Source: Bin5 sp965208965 (GTDB lineage Bacteria; Chloroflexota; Anaerolineae; Caldilineales; Caldilineaceae). Taken from it: a stretch of 64,000 nt of DNA. Below the pieces are notes generated by a model. The model saw only the letters and a list, made by a program, of their open reading frames with translations. It was not told the DNA's origin and searched no databases. Position numbers and translations under genes: made by a program. Within the stretch, counting starts at the first letter, position 1, and every line of letters begins with the position of its first letter. The stretch is from contig OZ242384.1 of NCBI GenBank assembly GCA_965208965.1, forward strand, positions 744,001 through 808,000. Direction: 5' to 3'. Below, piece by piece: positions 50,950-59,985 of this stretch.

Positions 50950-51906
50950 TCAGCTGCTGCTATTGCCGGGGGCGGGTCCTTTTCGTAGCCAGCGCTCGCG
51001 TTGGACGGGGTCGGAGATGGCTCGAAGGGAGGCGGCGAGCAGGTTGAGGCTGAGGGTGGTGAGGAAGATAGTGAGGCCGGGGAAGGCGACGATCCACCAG
51101 GCGGAGGCGATGTACTGGCGGCCGCCGGCGATCATGAGGCCCCAGGAGGGTTCGGGGGGCTGGATGCCGAAGCCGAGAAAGCTCAGACCGGCCTCGCTCA
51201 GAATCAAAGTCGCGACCTCAAGCGTGCCGAGGATGACAAGGGGCGAGGAGACGTTGGGGATGATGTGGCGGAAGATGATGCGCGTATTGGTGCTGCCGAT
51301 GGCGATGGCGGCGTCGATAAAAGGAGAGTTGCGGTAGGCAAGGGTCTGCCCGCGTGCGAGGCGGGCGTAGGCCATCCACCTGACGATAGCGAGGACGACG
51401 ACCAGGTTCCAGAAGCCGGGGCCAAGCGAGAAGAGCACGAGGAGCGCGAGCATGATCACTGGGATGCTCATCTGGATATCGACCAGGCGCATGATGATGT
51501 CGTCGGCCTTGCCGCGGTAGTAGCCGGCGATGATGCCAAGCATGGTGCCGATGACGCCGGAAACGAGGGCGCTGCTGAGGCCGACGGTGAGGGAGACGCG
51601 GGCGCCGAAGATGATGCGGCTGAGCATGTCGCGGCCGAGGGGGTCGGTGCCGAGGATGTGGCGCGGGGCGTCTTCCTGTGCAGCCGGCGAGAAGGGGGGC
51701 ATGTTGCGCATGCGCAGGTCCTGCTCAAGCGGGTCGTGGGGCGCGAGCAACTCGGCGGCCACTGCGCTGAGCAGAATCAGGGTGAAGATGGTGAGCGCGA
51801 TCAAGGTTACGGGGTCGCGCAGCAGAGCGCGGGGAATGAGCCATGCGGAGGCGCGGCGTGTCCGTTCTGCCTCTTCCTGCAACAACAACCTTGTCTTTGC
51901 GGTCAT
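50950..51906 (-). CDS. Oligopeptide/dipeptide-type ABC transporter permease (DppC family)
   Basis: The 318-residue permease has an N-terminal helix (VTLIALTIFTLILLSAVAAEL), a periplasmic segment with HILGTDPLGRDMLSRIIFGARVSL and the EAA loop in FIDAAIAIGSTNTRIIFRHIIPN. It is the last gene of a minus-strand unit with a DppB-type permease and a family 5 receptor. No ATPase genes accompany it. The OppD/OppF pair at 12257-14354 might serve it. Confidence 0.92.
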   Translation of the reverse strand: MTAKTRLLLQEEAERTRRASAWLIPRALLRDPVTLIALTIFTLILLSAVAAELLAPHDPLEQDLRMRNMPPFSPAAQEDAPRHILGTDPLGRDMLSRIIFGARVSLTVGLSSALVSGVIGTMLGIIAGYYRGKADDIIMRLVDIQMSIPVIMLALLVLFSLGPGFWNLVVVLAIVRWMAYARLARGQTLAYRNSPFIDAAIAIGSTNTRIIFRHIIPNVSSPLVILGTLEVATLILSEAGLSFLGFGIQPPEPSWGLMIAGGRQYIASAWWIVAFPGLTIFLTTLSLNLLAASLRAISDPVQRERWLRKGPAPGNSSS

Positions 51907-51949
51907 AAAGGAACAGTGGCGGCCGCGGCTTTGGAGGGAGCCGCCGGGG

Positions 51950-52876
51950 TTACTGGAAGCGGATCCTTGGATTCAGGTAGACATAGCTCAGATCGACGAG
52001 CAGGTTGACGATGATCACCATGCAGGCCACGACGAATACGGTCGCTTCGACAAGGGGAAGGTCCCGCCGTTGGAGCGCCTGCAGGGTGAGGAGTCCGATG
52101 CCAGGCCAGGCGAAGACGGTTTCGACCAAAATGGCGCCGTTGAGCATGGATGAGAGCATGTCGCCGCTGATAGTGACAACGGGAATGGCGGCGTTTTTGA
52201 GTGCATGGACAAAGACGATGCGCCGTTCGGCAAGTCCCTTGGCGCGGGCGACGGTTATATGGGGCTGGTTCATCTCGTCGAGCATGGCGCTGCGGGTGAT
52301 CTGGGAGATGCGTCCCAACGGCGAATAGCAGAGGGTCAGAGCAGGGAGGGCCATGTAGGAGAAGCCACCGTAGCCCGAGGTCTTGAACCAGCCGAGCTCT
52401 CTGAGCTGGACGGCAAAGACAATGATCAGCATCAACGCCATCCAGAAGTCGACCATGGAGACGCCGCCCAGGGAGAGGACGTTGATAATTCTGTCGAGGA
52501 AGGTATGGGGGCGCAGCGCGGCGGCGGCGCCGAGGAGGATGCCCAGAGGCGCGGCGATGAGGAAAGCGGCGGCGGTAAGGCGAAAGGTGGCGGGGAGTCG
52601 CTCCAGGACGAGAGGGAGGGTGGGCGTCTTCTGCCAGAATGAGTCGCCGAAGTCCAGGCGTATTGCTCTTACTGCGAATCTGGCATATTGGAGCAGAAGA
52701 GAATCGTTGAGCCCCAACTGGTCGCGTACTTGCTGGACGCGTTCTTCGGAGGCTTCGACGCCGACCATGATGCGAACCGGGTCGCCGAGAATGCGACCGG
52801 TAATGAAGACGATAGTGATAACGGCAAAGGCGACGCCAATCGAGTGGATGAAGCGTCTGCGCAGATAGAAAAGAAT
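51950..52876 (-). CDS. Oligopeptide/dipeptide-type ABC transporter permease (DppB family), probable non-ATG start
   Basis: This permease has the full DppB pattern only if read upstream of the first in-frame ATG (52768). The extra codons give LFYLRRRFIHSIGVAFAVIT then GRILGDPVRIMVG, the standard N-terminal helix of the family. No ATG, GTG or TTG lies in that frame. An ATT at 52876 has AAGGG seven bases upstream and gives 308 residues, the usual length. I therefore take ATT as the likely start, with a sequencing error as the alternative. Downstream parts include FTHALKNAAIPVV-like and MLNGAILVETVFAWPGIG motifs. Confidence 0.85.
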   Translation of the reverse strand: MLFYLRRRFIHSIGVAFAVITIVFITGRILGDPVRIMVGVEASEERVQQVRDQLGLNDSLLLQYARFAVRAIRLDFGDSFWQKTPTLPLVLERLPATFRLTAAAFLIAAPLGILLGAAAALRPHTFLDRIINVLSLGGVSMVDFWMALMLIIVFAVQLRELGWFKTSGYGGFSYMALPALTLCYSPLGRISQITRSAMLDEMNQPHITVARAKGLAERRIVFVHALKNAAIPVVTISGDMLSSMLNGAILVETVFAWPGIGLLTLQALQRRDLPLVEATVFVVACMVIIVNLLVDLSYVYLNPRIRFQ

Positions 52877-52974
52877 CGGATCGCCCTTTGATGCGAGGAG
52901 CGAGAAGTGGGGACAGAGGGACCGGGAGGTGTTCTCTCTGCTCTCCTCGCCTGTGAAGTCATCGTCGCTGAATG

Positions 52975-53037
52975 ATGCGTACCGCGTATTGCAGTCTCAC
53001 CGTTTTGTCGGGACAGGGCGCAATACGCAGTACGCAT
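52975..53037 (-). promoter_or_regulatory. Long inverted repeat between receptor and permease genes
   Basis: The arms 52975-52992 and 53020-53037 are 18 bases each with one mismatch and a 27-base loop. Each arm is a copy of the dispersed ATGCGTACTGCGTATTGC repeat. It is thus a third receptor-permease hairpin, here built from repeated intergenic DNA. Confidence 0.6.
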
Positions 53038-53077
53038 TCAATTTACGAGCTCCTGCGAGCAGTACGAACTCAACCCA

Positions 53078-54679
53078 TTACTTGGGTGACATCTCCTTGG
53101 CCTGCAGGCGGTGATCCAGTTTGACGTTCCAATTCAGATCTTCGCTGATCAGGTAGGCCAGGTCCAGGTGGGCGATCAGGCCGTAGGCATAATCGTCGTA
53201 GGCGACCTGTGCGGCCTCCTGCAACTTCATGTCACGGGCCTCGCCCGAGAGATTGCGGGCCTCTTCCCAGAGCGCATCGACCTCAGCGTTGCAGTAGAGT
53301 GACACTACGCCGCCGCAGGTGAAGTAGTTGACGTAGGAGAACCAGAGGTCCAGGATCTCGTTACCGTGAAGGTGAACGGCGACCCAGTTGGGCTGGCCCT
53401 CCAAGTCGGCCCAGTTATGGCTGAACTGGGGATTGAAGGTGTCCGGGGGCATGACGCTGACGTTGGCGTTGAAGCCGACGTCGTTGAGCATGCCGCCGAT
53501 GGCCTCGATGACCTCAACGTGGCCGGCGTGCAGGCCCTGGCGGGAGGCAAGGGTGAACTCCTGGCCCACGTCTACGCCGTCGGCCGCGGCTTCCTCAAGG
53601 AGGGCGCGGGCCATGTCGGGATCATAGGGATAGGGCGCAAGGTCGGCGTTGTGCCCGGTTGCGGTCTCATTGACAATCTGGCCGGTGATGGTCGCGGCTC
53701 CACCCAACAGCGTCTCGACGATCAGCTCTTTGTCGATAGCGAGGTTGAGGGCTTTGCGGACGCGGACGTCCTCAAAGAGCTTCTGGTTGCCCATGCGGGC
53801 GAACATCGTCTCGACGCTGGCCACGGAAGCGCAGCGCAGGCTCTCGTCGCCCATGGCGGCGTTGCACTGGTCGGGCGTCACGAACTGAGCGATGTCGACC
53901 TCGCCGGCCTGGGCGGCTGCGGCGCGCACGGTGTCCTCGGGCAGGAAACGCCAGACGAGACGGTCAAAGGTTACCTTGCCGCCGGCCTCGTCGGGGTTGT
54001 CGTGCCCCCACCAGTCGGGGTTGGCGACGTAGATAATGGATTCGCCGCGGTTCCATTCGTCAAGCATGTAAGGACCGGTGCCTACCAGATTGGTCGAGTA
54101 GGAATCCGGATCTTCTTCGATCTGCTTGGCGGAGGTGATAGCGACGAAGTACATTTTCTCGAGCAGAATCGGGTCGGCGTTCTCGGCAGTGACGTTTACA
54201 GAGTATTCGTCTACTGCTTCGGCGCTGAGCTCGCCGCCGATGAAGCCCCTGAGATCGCTGACGAGGTCGGCCTCAAACATGTAGTTGATGCTTGTGGCCA
54301 CTGCTGCGGCGTTCAAGGGGGAGCCGTCGTGGAATGTGACGCCCTCGCGCAGCTGGAACTGAATCGTGCTGTCATCGAGCCGCTCCCATTCGGTTGCCAG
54401 CAGGGGAACGATCTCGCCGGTGGCGAAGTTACGCGTGACCAGTGTCTCCACAACGTTCAGACAGCCGTTGCAGTTGGTCTCAGCGGCGGCCAGCGGCGCT
54501 TCCAGGGAGGTCATTTCCTGGGCGACAGCGACGACTAGTTCGCTCTTCATCTCCATCATGTCCCCGTCGCCCGAGTCTGCGGGCGCGGCAGCCGGCGCCA
54601 CACACCCGGCCGCGAGCAGCAGGAGCAACAGGGCTGCCAAGGGTACAGCGGAACGAATCACTACCTTACGGAGTGCCAT
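53078..54679 (-). CDS. Extracellular solute-binding lipoprotein, family 5
   Basis: The 533-residue receptor has a Sec lipoprotein signal (lipobox LAAGC, Cys26), a short linker and a family 5 domain. Diagnostic stretches are FQLREGVTFHDGSPLNAAAVA and RVRKALNLAIDKELIV. Paired Cys residues (NCNGC near 68-72 and others) hint at disulfides. It lies downstream of the isomerase and dehydrogenase genes. Its cargo may thus be a glycoside or polyol rather than a peptide. Confidence 0.92.
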   Translation of the reverse strand: MALRKVVIRSAVPLAALLLLLLAAGCVAPAAAPADSGDGDMMEMKSELVVAVAQEMTSLEAPLAAAETNCNGCLNVVETLVTRNFATGEIVPLLATEWERLDDSTIQFQLREGVTFHDGSPLNAAAVATSINYMFEADLVSDLRGFIGGELSAEAVDEYSVNVTAENADPILLEKMYFVAITSAKQIEEDPDSYSTNLVGTGPYMLDEWNRGESIIYVANPDWWGHDNPDEAGGKVTFDRLVWRFLPEDTVRAAAAQAGEVDIAQFVTPDQCNAAMGDESLRCASVASVETMFARMGNQKLFEDVRVRKALNLAIDKELIVETLLGGAATITGQIVNETATGHNADLAPYPYDPDMARALLEEAAADGVDVGQEFTLASRQGLHAGHVEVIEAIGGMLNDVGFNANVSVMPPDTFNPQFSHNWADLEGQPNWVAVHLHGNEILDLWFSYVNYFTCGGVVSLYCNAEVDALWEEARNLSGEARDMKLQEAAQVAYDDYAYGLIAHLDLAYLISEDLNWNVKLDHRLQAKEMSPK

Positions 54680-54839
54680 ACTTTGAATCTCCTTTCCTAC
54701 GTCTTTTGATTTATGAAACGCGGATGAGGAACTGGCGGGTTTGCATGTCCTTCCGTTTGGGCAAAGGGCATGACTCCTGCCAAGAACATTCTATTCCCGC
54801 GGCCCTCTTTGGGAAGAGCGGCTTGTAGGGAACGACTCC

Positions 54840-54868
54840 ATTCTTACAGAGTAATTGTCTTGTGTCAA
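54840..54868 (-). promoter_or_regulatory. Candidate promoter for the 54679 receptor gene
   Basis: On the minus strand TTGACA (54868-54863) is followed by a 17-base spacer and AAGAAT (54845-54840). The -35 is perfect and the -10 weak. It lies about 160 bases before the receptor start, in the 237-base gap after the isomerase gene. Confidence 0.4.
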
Positions 54869-54916
54869 GCTTGGTTTTTGCGGCCCTTGGCTTGGGTCGG
54901 CCCCGTTCCCTGACCA

Positions 54917-55732
54917 CTAACCGCTTGGAATGGCGTTCAGGTAAGCAAGGCTTTCACGTGCGGTCCTTTCGGGGCCGGGCGTGAAGTCGAACACTTCGAT
55001 TGACAGCCAGCCGTCGTAGTTGAGGTCGTCAAGCGTCTGCAGGATGGGCCGGAAATCAAGATCGCCCATGCCAGGCCCGCGCAGGTTGGGGTCGTTCAGG
55101 TGGACGTGGTGGAAGAGGAAATGAACGGCCCGAATCTGCTCGGGGATGGGGCGGGGGTCGTTGCTCATGGCCTTGGTATCGACCATCATGCGGAGGCCGG
55201 GGTGATTGACCAGGCGCACGAGATCGGCGGCTTCGTCGACGTTGACGATGAAGTTGGTCTCGTTGGTGCTGAGTGGTTCGACGCAGAAGAGGACGCCCTG
55301 CTGCTGGGCGCGCTCGCCGCAATCGTGCATGATCTCGGCGGTGGTTTTCCAGGCCTCGGCGCGTGAGCGATCAGGGGGCACGTCACGCTGTTGGGGCGAG
55401 CCGAAGATGAGGACTTCGCCGCCCAGTTCGGCGCAGCAGTCGATGAGATCGAGCAGGTACTGGGCGGTGCGGGCGCGGACATCGCGATCGGAGTCGTTGA
55501 GCTGGAACCCTTCGGTCTGGGCAAGCAGCCAGTGTAGGCCGACGACGGAGAGGCCGGCGCCCTCGACCGTCTGCCGGATGCGGAGGCGATCGGCGGCAGA
55601 GAGATCGGTGACCAAGTTGCAGAGGGTGAAGGGCGCCAGCTCGAGGCCCTGGTAGCCCAGGTCGGCGACGAAGGCGGCGGTTTTCTCGAGGGACCAGTCC
55701 TCGAAGAGTTCGTTGCAGATGGCGTAGGGCAT
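54917..55732 (-). CDS. Sugar phosphate isomerase/epimerase-like TIM-barrel protein (xylose isomerase-like)
   Basis: The 271-residue protein is of the AP-endonuclease-2/xylose-isomerase-like barrel family. Metal-ligand motifs are spaced as expected: Glu in LFCVEPLSTNETN, Asp in MMVDTKAM, His in HVHLND and Glu in LSIEVFDF. It has GLELAPFTL near the start. Members are epimerases (tagatose/allulose 3-epimerase type) or inosose dehydratases and isomerases. It is probably cotranscribed with the related gene at 55829 and a Gfo/Idh/MocA dehydrogenase, which suggests keto-sugar or inositol-like chemistry. Confidence 0.87.
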   Translation of the reverse strand: MPYAICNELFEDWSLEKTAAFVADLGYQGLELAPFTLCNLVTDLSAADRLRIRQTVEGAGLSVVGLHWLLAQTEGFQLNDSDRDVRARTAQYLLDLIDCCAELGGEVLIFGSPQQRDVPPDRSRAEAWKTTAEIMHDCGERAQQQGVLFCVEPLSTNETNFIVNVDEAADLVRLVNHPGLRMMVDTKAMSNDPRPIPEQIRAVHFLFHHVHLNDPNLRGPGMGDLDFRPILQTLDDLNYDGWLSIEVFDFTPGPERTARESLAYLNAIPSG

Positions 55733-55828
55733 GGCGGGGTCGTCCTGGTTCTAGTTCGTATTGCGTACTGTGGGGGCGGCGGCCTGAACTTCCTTGGTCA
55801 AAAAGCCGGGCGTCCCGCTGGTTCTGTA

Positions 55829-56704
55829 CTAGGGCCTGTCAATGAGTTTGCGCAGGAAGGCCCCTTCAGTCTTAACGATCTCGTCGTCGTTTCCAGGCTC
55901 GAAGTTGTCGGGTATGAAGAGTTCGAGAGAGAGCGCCCCCTGGTAGCCGACGGTCTTGAGGTCTTCGATCAGTTGGGGAATGTCGGCTACGCCCTCTGCG
56001 AGGCGAGCGCCGCGCCAGCGCCAGGTTGTGTTACCGTCGGGTCCCTGGCCGGCGGGTTCCGGCAGGCGGTTGCCGATATGACAGTGGGCCACGTAGGGAC
56101 CGAGGAGGTCCAAGCCCATGCGTGTGTCTTCGATGCCTACTTCGACCATGTTCTGGATGTCGTAGATGGCGCCGATGTGGTTGGGGTCCAGGTCGCGCAG
56201 GAGTTCGAGCGTGCGCGAAGCGGTGACGGCAAGCGTGCCGGTATGGATTTCATAGGTCGCCTTGACACCATGCTCGCTCGCCAGTTCAGCCAGTTTGGCG
56301 TAGCCGGCGCGGGCCTCGAGGAACTGGGGCCAGTATGGTCTGGTGCGGTCATGTTTGGGGGCGTCGATGCGGATCAGGGGTGGGCGGTCAGGGTCGATCG
56401 CGAGGGCGCCTTTGAATAGCTTGAGGACATGCTCGGTGTCGTCGTAGCGGGCGTTGGGCGCGAGCGCGGCGACGCGTATGCCGGTACGTTTGACGGCAGC
56501 GCGAATCTGCGCGGCCTTGTCTAGGATATTGTCCGGACTGACGTCGGAGAGATGCCGGCCCCAGAAAAAGGGCTTTGCGTCCAGGTCATCGGGGTTATAG
56601 CGGCAGCGCAGCTCGACGGCGTCGTAGCCGTACTCGCTCAGCTTGTCGAAGGTCTCGTCCAGTTCCCAACGGGGAAGCATGACGGATGTGCAACTCAGTT
56701 CCAT
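55829..56704 (-). CDS. Sugar phosphate isomerase/epimerase-like TIM-barrel protein, second
   Basis: This is a 291-residue relative of the previous gene product. Ligand motifs are Glu in ATYEIHTGTL, Asp in GAIYDIQNM, His in HCHIGN and Glu in SLELFIPD. The opening (CTSVMLPRWELDETFDKLSEYGYDAVELRC) matches the first barrel strands. The two proteins share the fold but only modest sequence, so they likely act on different steps or substrates. Confidence 0.87.
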   Translation of the reverse strand: MELSCTSVMLPRWELDETFDKLSEYGYDAVELRCRYNPDDLDAKPFFWGRHLSDVSPDNILDKAAQIRAAVKRTGIRVAALAPNARYDDTEHVLKLFKGALAIDPDRPPLIRIDAPKHDRTRPYWPQFLEARAGYAKLAELASEHGVKATYEIHTGTLAVTASRTLELLRDLDPNHIGAIYDIQNMVEVGIEDTRMGLDLLGPYVAHCHIGNRLPEPAGQGPDGNTTWRWRGARLAEGVADIPQLIEDLKTVGYQGALSLELFIPDNFEPGNDDEIVKTEGAFLRKLIDRP

Positions 56705-56771
56705 GCAAAACTCCTTTTTGACAGAGAGAGAAGAAGAGCGAATAACGGGAAGATTCCACGCTTCGCTTCTG

Positions 56772-57830
56772 TTAGATTACACCGGGATTGAGTTCGCGGC
56801 ACTTTTCGAGGACCGCGATCTGGGCGCGTACGCTTTCGGGGGTGATATCCAGGTCCTGTCCTTGGCGGATGGAGGCGAAGAGGGCGCGATATAGTTCCTG
56901 TACACCCTCCGCGCCATCGTAAACAAAGGAGACTTGCTCCTCCTTCCAGGGCAGCTGTTCACGATTGTAGACCCGGTCACGGGCGATAGGCGCTTCGTCC
57001 AGAATCAGGGGCGGCGCTTCGGTGGGATCGAAGTATTTCAGGTGCGCTTCTTCGCGGTAACAGGCCATCGAGCCCTGCGTCCCCAGGACCAGAAAGTTCG
57101 GCTGGGGGACGGCGCAGGCGGTGGTGATGTTGATCTCAACCAGCGGTCCTTGGCCAGGCATGGGTTTGAGGATGATTTTGACGTGGCTGTCAGCGTCGCC
57201 GGCGTAGAGCGGAGTGGCCTCCATGTGGCAGAAGACGTCCGGCTCCGGGTCGTCGATAAGAAGCATGCCCATGTCGACGAAATGGGGGCCGCTGTTGTTG
57301 AGCATGCCGCCGCCGTAACGCTTCATGGTCTGCCAGTCCCAGCGGCGGTCGAAGCCGCCGTTGTGGATGCGGACTTCGATGATGCGTCCGAGAACGCCGG
57401 AGGCGATCACCTCGCGCACCTTGACGAAGTCGGCGGCGTAGCGCAGATTCTGATGGACGGTCAGGATGCGCCCGGTCTCCTTGGCGACGGCGAGCATGGC
57501 GTCGGCGCCGGCAAGGTCGCTGGCCATCGGTTTCTCGACGATGACGTGCTGGCCGGCGCGCATGGCCGCGATCGACTGTTCGGCATGGAGATTGCTGGGG
57601 GTGGCCACCACCATGAGTTCAACGGCTTTGTCTGCCACCAGCTCCTCGTATGATGCGTAGGCGAGGCAGTCGAAGCGTTCGATGGCTTCGGCCTGGCGTT
57701 CCGGGTCAGGGTCGCAGACGGCGACGACGCGGAACTGGTCGGGGAGATGGGCACAGGCGTTGGCGTGGTTGTTCCAGCCGGTGCGGCCGAGGCCGGCGAT
57801 TCCTACGTTGATGGGTGATTGGTCTGTCAT
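56772..57830 (-). CDS. Gfo/Idh/MocA family NAD(P)-dependent sugar oxidoreductase
   Basis: The 352-residue dehydrogenase has an N-terminal Rossmann fold (GIAGLGRTG at 10-18) and the EKP motif at 99-101 (VEKPMASD), whose Lys is catalytic. YGGGMLNNSGPHFVDMG in the C-terminal domain carries the conserved His. Family members oxidise inositols, glucose derivatives or keto-sugars. It sits with two xylose-isomerase-like genes, a frequent association in polyol and keto-sugar pathways. Confidence 0.92.
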   Translation of the reverse strand: MTDQSPINVGIAGLGRTGWNNHANACAHLPDQFRVVAVCDPDPERQAEAIERFDCLAYASYEELVADKAVELMVVATPSNLHAEQSIAAMRAGQHVIVEKPMASDLAGADAMLAVAKETGRILTVHQNLRYAADFVKVREVIASGVLGRIIEVRIHNGGFDRRWDWQTMKRYGGGMLNNSGPHFVDMGMLLIDDPEPDVFCHMEATPLYAGDADSHVKIILKPMPGQGPLVEINITTACAVPQPNFLVLGTQGSMACYREEAHLKYFDPTEAPPLILDEAPIARDRVYNREQLPWKEEQVSFVYDGAEGVQELYRALFASIRQGQDLDITPESVRAQIAVLEKCRELNPGVI

Positions 57831-57880
57831 TTTGAGTTTTCAGCTTTTAGTGACAACGCAAGTTAGGAGTGGTTTGGTGT

Positions 57881-58750
57881 TCAGACTAGCTCCGGATGCT
57901 GGAGAATGCGCTGATAGATGTGATTGCAGGATGTCAACTCCATCTGTTTGCTGGCATGATCGAGTAGGAGGCCGAGCTGGGCGGCCCGCTTGTCGATGCG
58001 GTAGATGGACCAGGGATGGAAGATGGGCATGTAGTAGAGAAGATCCTGCTGCGTACAGTAGTCGATGCCGGGCGCGTAGGCTTCGTAAACGCCTTGCGCG
58101 TCGCGGGGCATTTCGGAGGGATAGGACCAGGGCAGGAGCGGCGGCCAGTGCACCTTAGCCGGCTGGCCGGTGAGGACGTTGTCGTGCCAGGCATGCGAAG
58201 GCGTTTCCAGGAGTTCGGGGAAGCCATCCTCAGCATACCAGAAAGGCTGCTCGAGCAAGGAAGGGAAGGTCCCATTTGGCCCCATTCCGACGCTGCGTGC
58301 ATAGCGGTAGCCGGCCTCCCACATGACATCCAAGATGCTGGGATGGCCGCGGAAGCCGTCGGTGTATCCGCCGGGCGCGGTGAGGCCGTTTACTTCGCGG
58401 CCGAAGGTGTCTTCGATCAGTTTCTTGGCGTCGCCGAGTTCATATTGGAGCGCGGCTCTGTCCTCTCCCAGTGTTTTCAGGTTTGGGTGGGTGAAGGTAT
58501 GACACTGGATATCGAAGAGGGGATTGTCGAGAATGGCGCGCAGCTCGGGGCCGCATAGCTCCAGCATTTTGGCGACGAGGAAGAAAGATGCGGGTGCCCC
58601 GCGCTGCAGGTGGACGTCGGCTACGGCGCGCACGCCGTCCAGGAATTCGGCGATATGTTCGGGTGTGTAGCTGAAACCTCTTTGGCGTCTGTCCTTATCC
58701 CACCAGGGGTATACGCCCTCTGTGTCGTAGGCGGCGACGTAATAGGACAT
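57881..58750 (-). CDS. Polysaccharide deacetylase family protein (CE4-like NodB fold)
   Basis: The 289-residue protein resembles CE4 deacetylases. The first acidic motif is AAYDTEG (Asp9), lacking the usual second Asp. The metal site HTFTH is present (His84 and His88 in CHTFTHPN), and LTAPGGYTDG fits motif 3. There is no signal peptide. The ATG at 58750 is supported by AGAGAGG upstream, and an earlier GTG (58801) is less likely. It may deacetylate an N- or O-acetylated sugar taken up by this operon's importer. Confidence 0.85.
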   Translation of the reverse strand: MSYYVAAYDTEGVYPWWDKDRRQRGFSYTPEHIAEFLDGVRAVADVHLQRGAPASFFLVAKMLELCGPELRAILDNPLFDIQCHTFTHPNLKTLGEDRAALQYELGDAKKLIEDTFGREVNGLTAPGGYTDGFRGHPSILDVMWEAGYRYARSVGMGPNGTFPSLLEQPFWYAEDGFPELLETPSHAWHDNVLTGQPAKVHWPPLLPWSYPSEMPRDAQGVYEAYAPGIDYCTQQDLLYYMPIFHPWSIYRIDKRAAQLGLLLDHASKQMELTSCNHIYQRILQHPELV

Positions 58751-58833
58751 TATGTGCCTCTCTTTCATTCGTTCAGTATATCGCGGGCGGACCTTCACCA
58801 TCGCTGAAACGAAGTCCCAGGTTTAGTACCCCT

Positions 58834-59922
58834 CTACAGCTTGCTCATTTTCTCCAGGACCGGCCAGAAGTCCAGCTGTTCTACAGCGTGGCTGCGGTAG
58901 ATGCCGACACCGTCGGCGCCGCAGTTCATGGCCACTTCGGCGGCGCGCAGCATCTGGTCGGGCTGCTGGAAGCTGCCCGGATGGTAACAGGAGAGCTCGG
59001 CGATAACCGGTGTGCGGCCGGCGGCCACTTCGACGGCGTAGCTGAGCTGCCGCTGGAGCGCGTCGAGGTCCGAGTTGGTGCGGAACCAGATGTAGAACTC
59101 GTCGACGAGGCCTTGCTCAAGCCAGGTTGGCCAGTCGTGGAGGAGCTTGAGGTATTCCTCTTTTTCGCCGGCGATCAGGGTGGTCGAGAAGACGGCGTCA
59201 GGCTTGGCCTCCTTGACGACGGCTCGCATCTCGGTTAGGGCGAGAGTGACGTAGTCGGCGCGGAACTGGAGCCATTCACGGTCGTCGTTGGGCAGGTCGA
59301 ACGGGTTCTTGCCGTGTTTGGCCTGGAATTCGTTAACGGTGCGGTCTTCGTAGCCGTAGGGGACGGCCCCGTTCGCGTCCTCGTTTCCAAGCACGAACTC
59401 GACCTGGATGCCGTCGCCTTGGGTCTTGGCGAGCGTATCGAGGAACTGCTGGTTCTGTTCGGCGCGGACTTCGGGAAAGGCGGCGCTGAGGTAGAGATCG
59501 TCGCCGGGCTGCAGCGTGTAGGAACGGGTGCGAGTGAGGCTGCGAAACTGCGGATTCTTGGCTGCAAAGTCGGTCATGGTGGTTGTTACTTTGGGCGCGT
59601 CGTAGATGGGCCGGTGGCTGTCCATGACGGCGCGGGCCTCAGCTTCGGTCACGGGGGGGCGCAGGAAGTCGAGGGACCAGCCGTAGGTGACGCGTGCCCA
59701 GCCATGACGGGGAAAGGAGTTGTAGTTGATGTATGGATCGACCTTGATGCCGACAGCATGGGCGGCTTCGGTCAAGGCGCGGGTCTGGTCTCCGCCGACG
59801 ATCTTTGTGACGCCGACGTCGGCGCATTTTTGCACCCAGGCGGGAAGGTAGTCGGCGTAATCGGAATCGGAGGGAATTCTCTCCACAACGGGCGGTCCCC
59901 AGAGTACGAGGCGATCAGGCAT
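58834..59922 (-). CDS. Glycoside-hydrolase-like TIM-barrel protein (family 10-like, GHL type)
   Basis: The 362-residue protein resembles the 10918-12186 product. It shares DVGVTKIVGG and AVGIKVDPYINYNSFPRHGW early, then PFDLPNDDREWLQFRADYVTLALTEMRAVVKEAKPDA in the middle. The last of these parallels PFSIPNSDPDWLRFRANYVTEFLRQ there. This points to a shared family in two transporter operons. No catalytic residue assignment is safe. It is cytoplasmic by lack of signal. Confidence 0.65.
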   Translation of the reverse strand: MPDRLVLWGPPVVERIPSDSDYADYLPAWVQKCADVGVTKIVGGDQTRALTEAAHAVGIKVDPYINYNSFPRHGWARVTYGWSLDFLRPPVTEAEARAVMDSHRPIYDAPKVTTTMTDFAAKNPQFRSLTRTRSYTLQPGDDLYLSAAFPEVRAEQNQQFLDTLAKTQGDGIQVEFVLGNEDANGAVPYGYEDRTVNEFQAKHGKNPFDLPNDDREWLQFRADYVTLALTEMRAVVKEAKPDAVFSTTLIAGEKEEYLKLLHDWPTWLEQGLVDEFYIWFRTNSDLDALQRQLSYAVEVAAGRTPVIAELSCYHPGSFQQPDQMLRAAEVAMNCGADGVGIYRSHAVEQLDFWPVLEKMSKL

Positions 59923-59985
59923 CTTTTCTTTTCCTTTTTTTCGTGGATAGTTGCTCGTTGCGGGCTGCTTTACCAGCCCCTGCGA

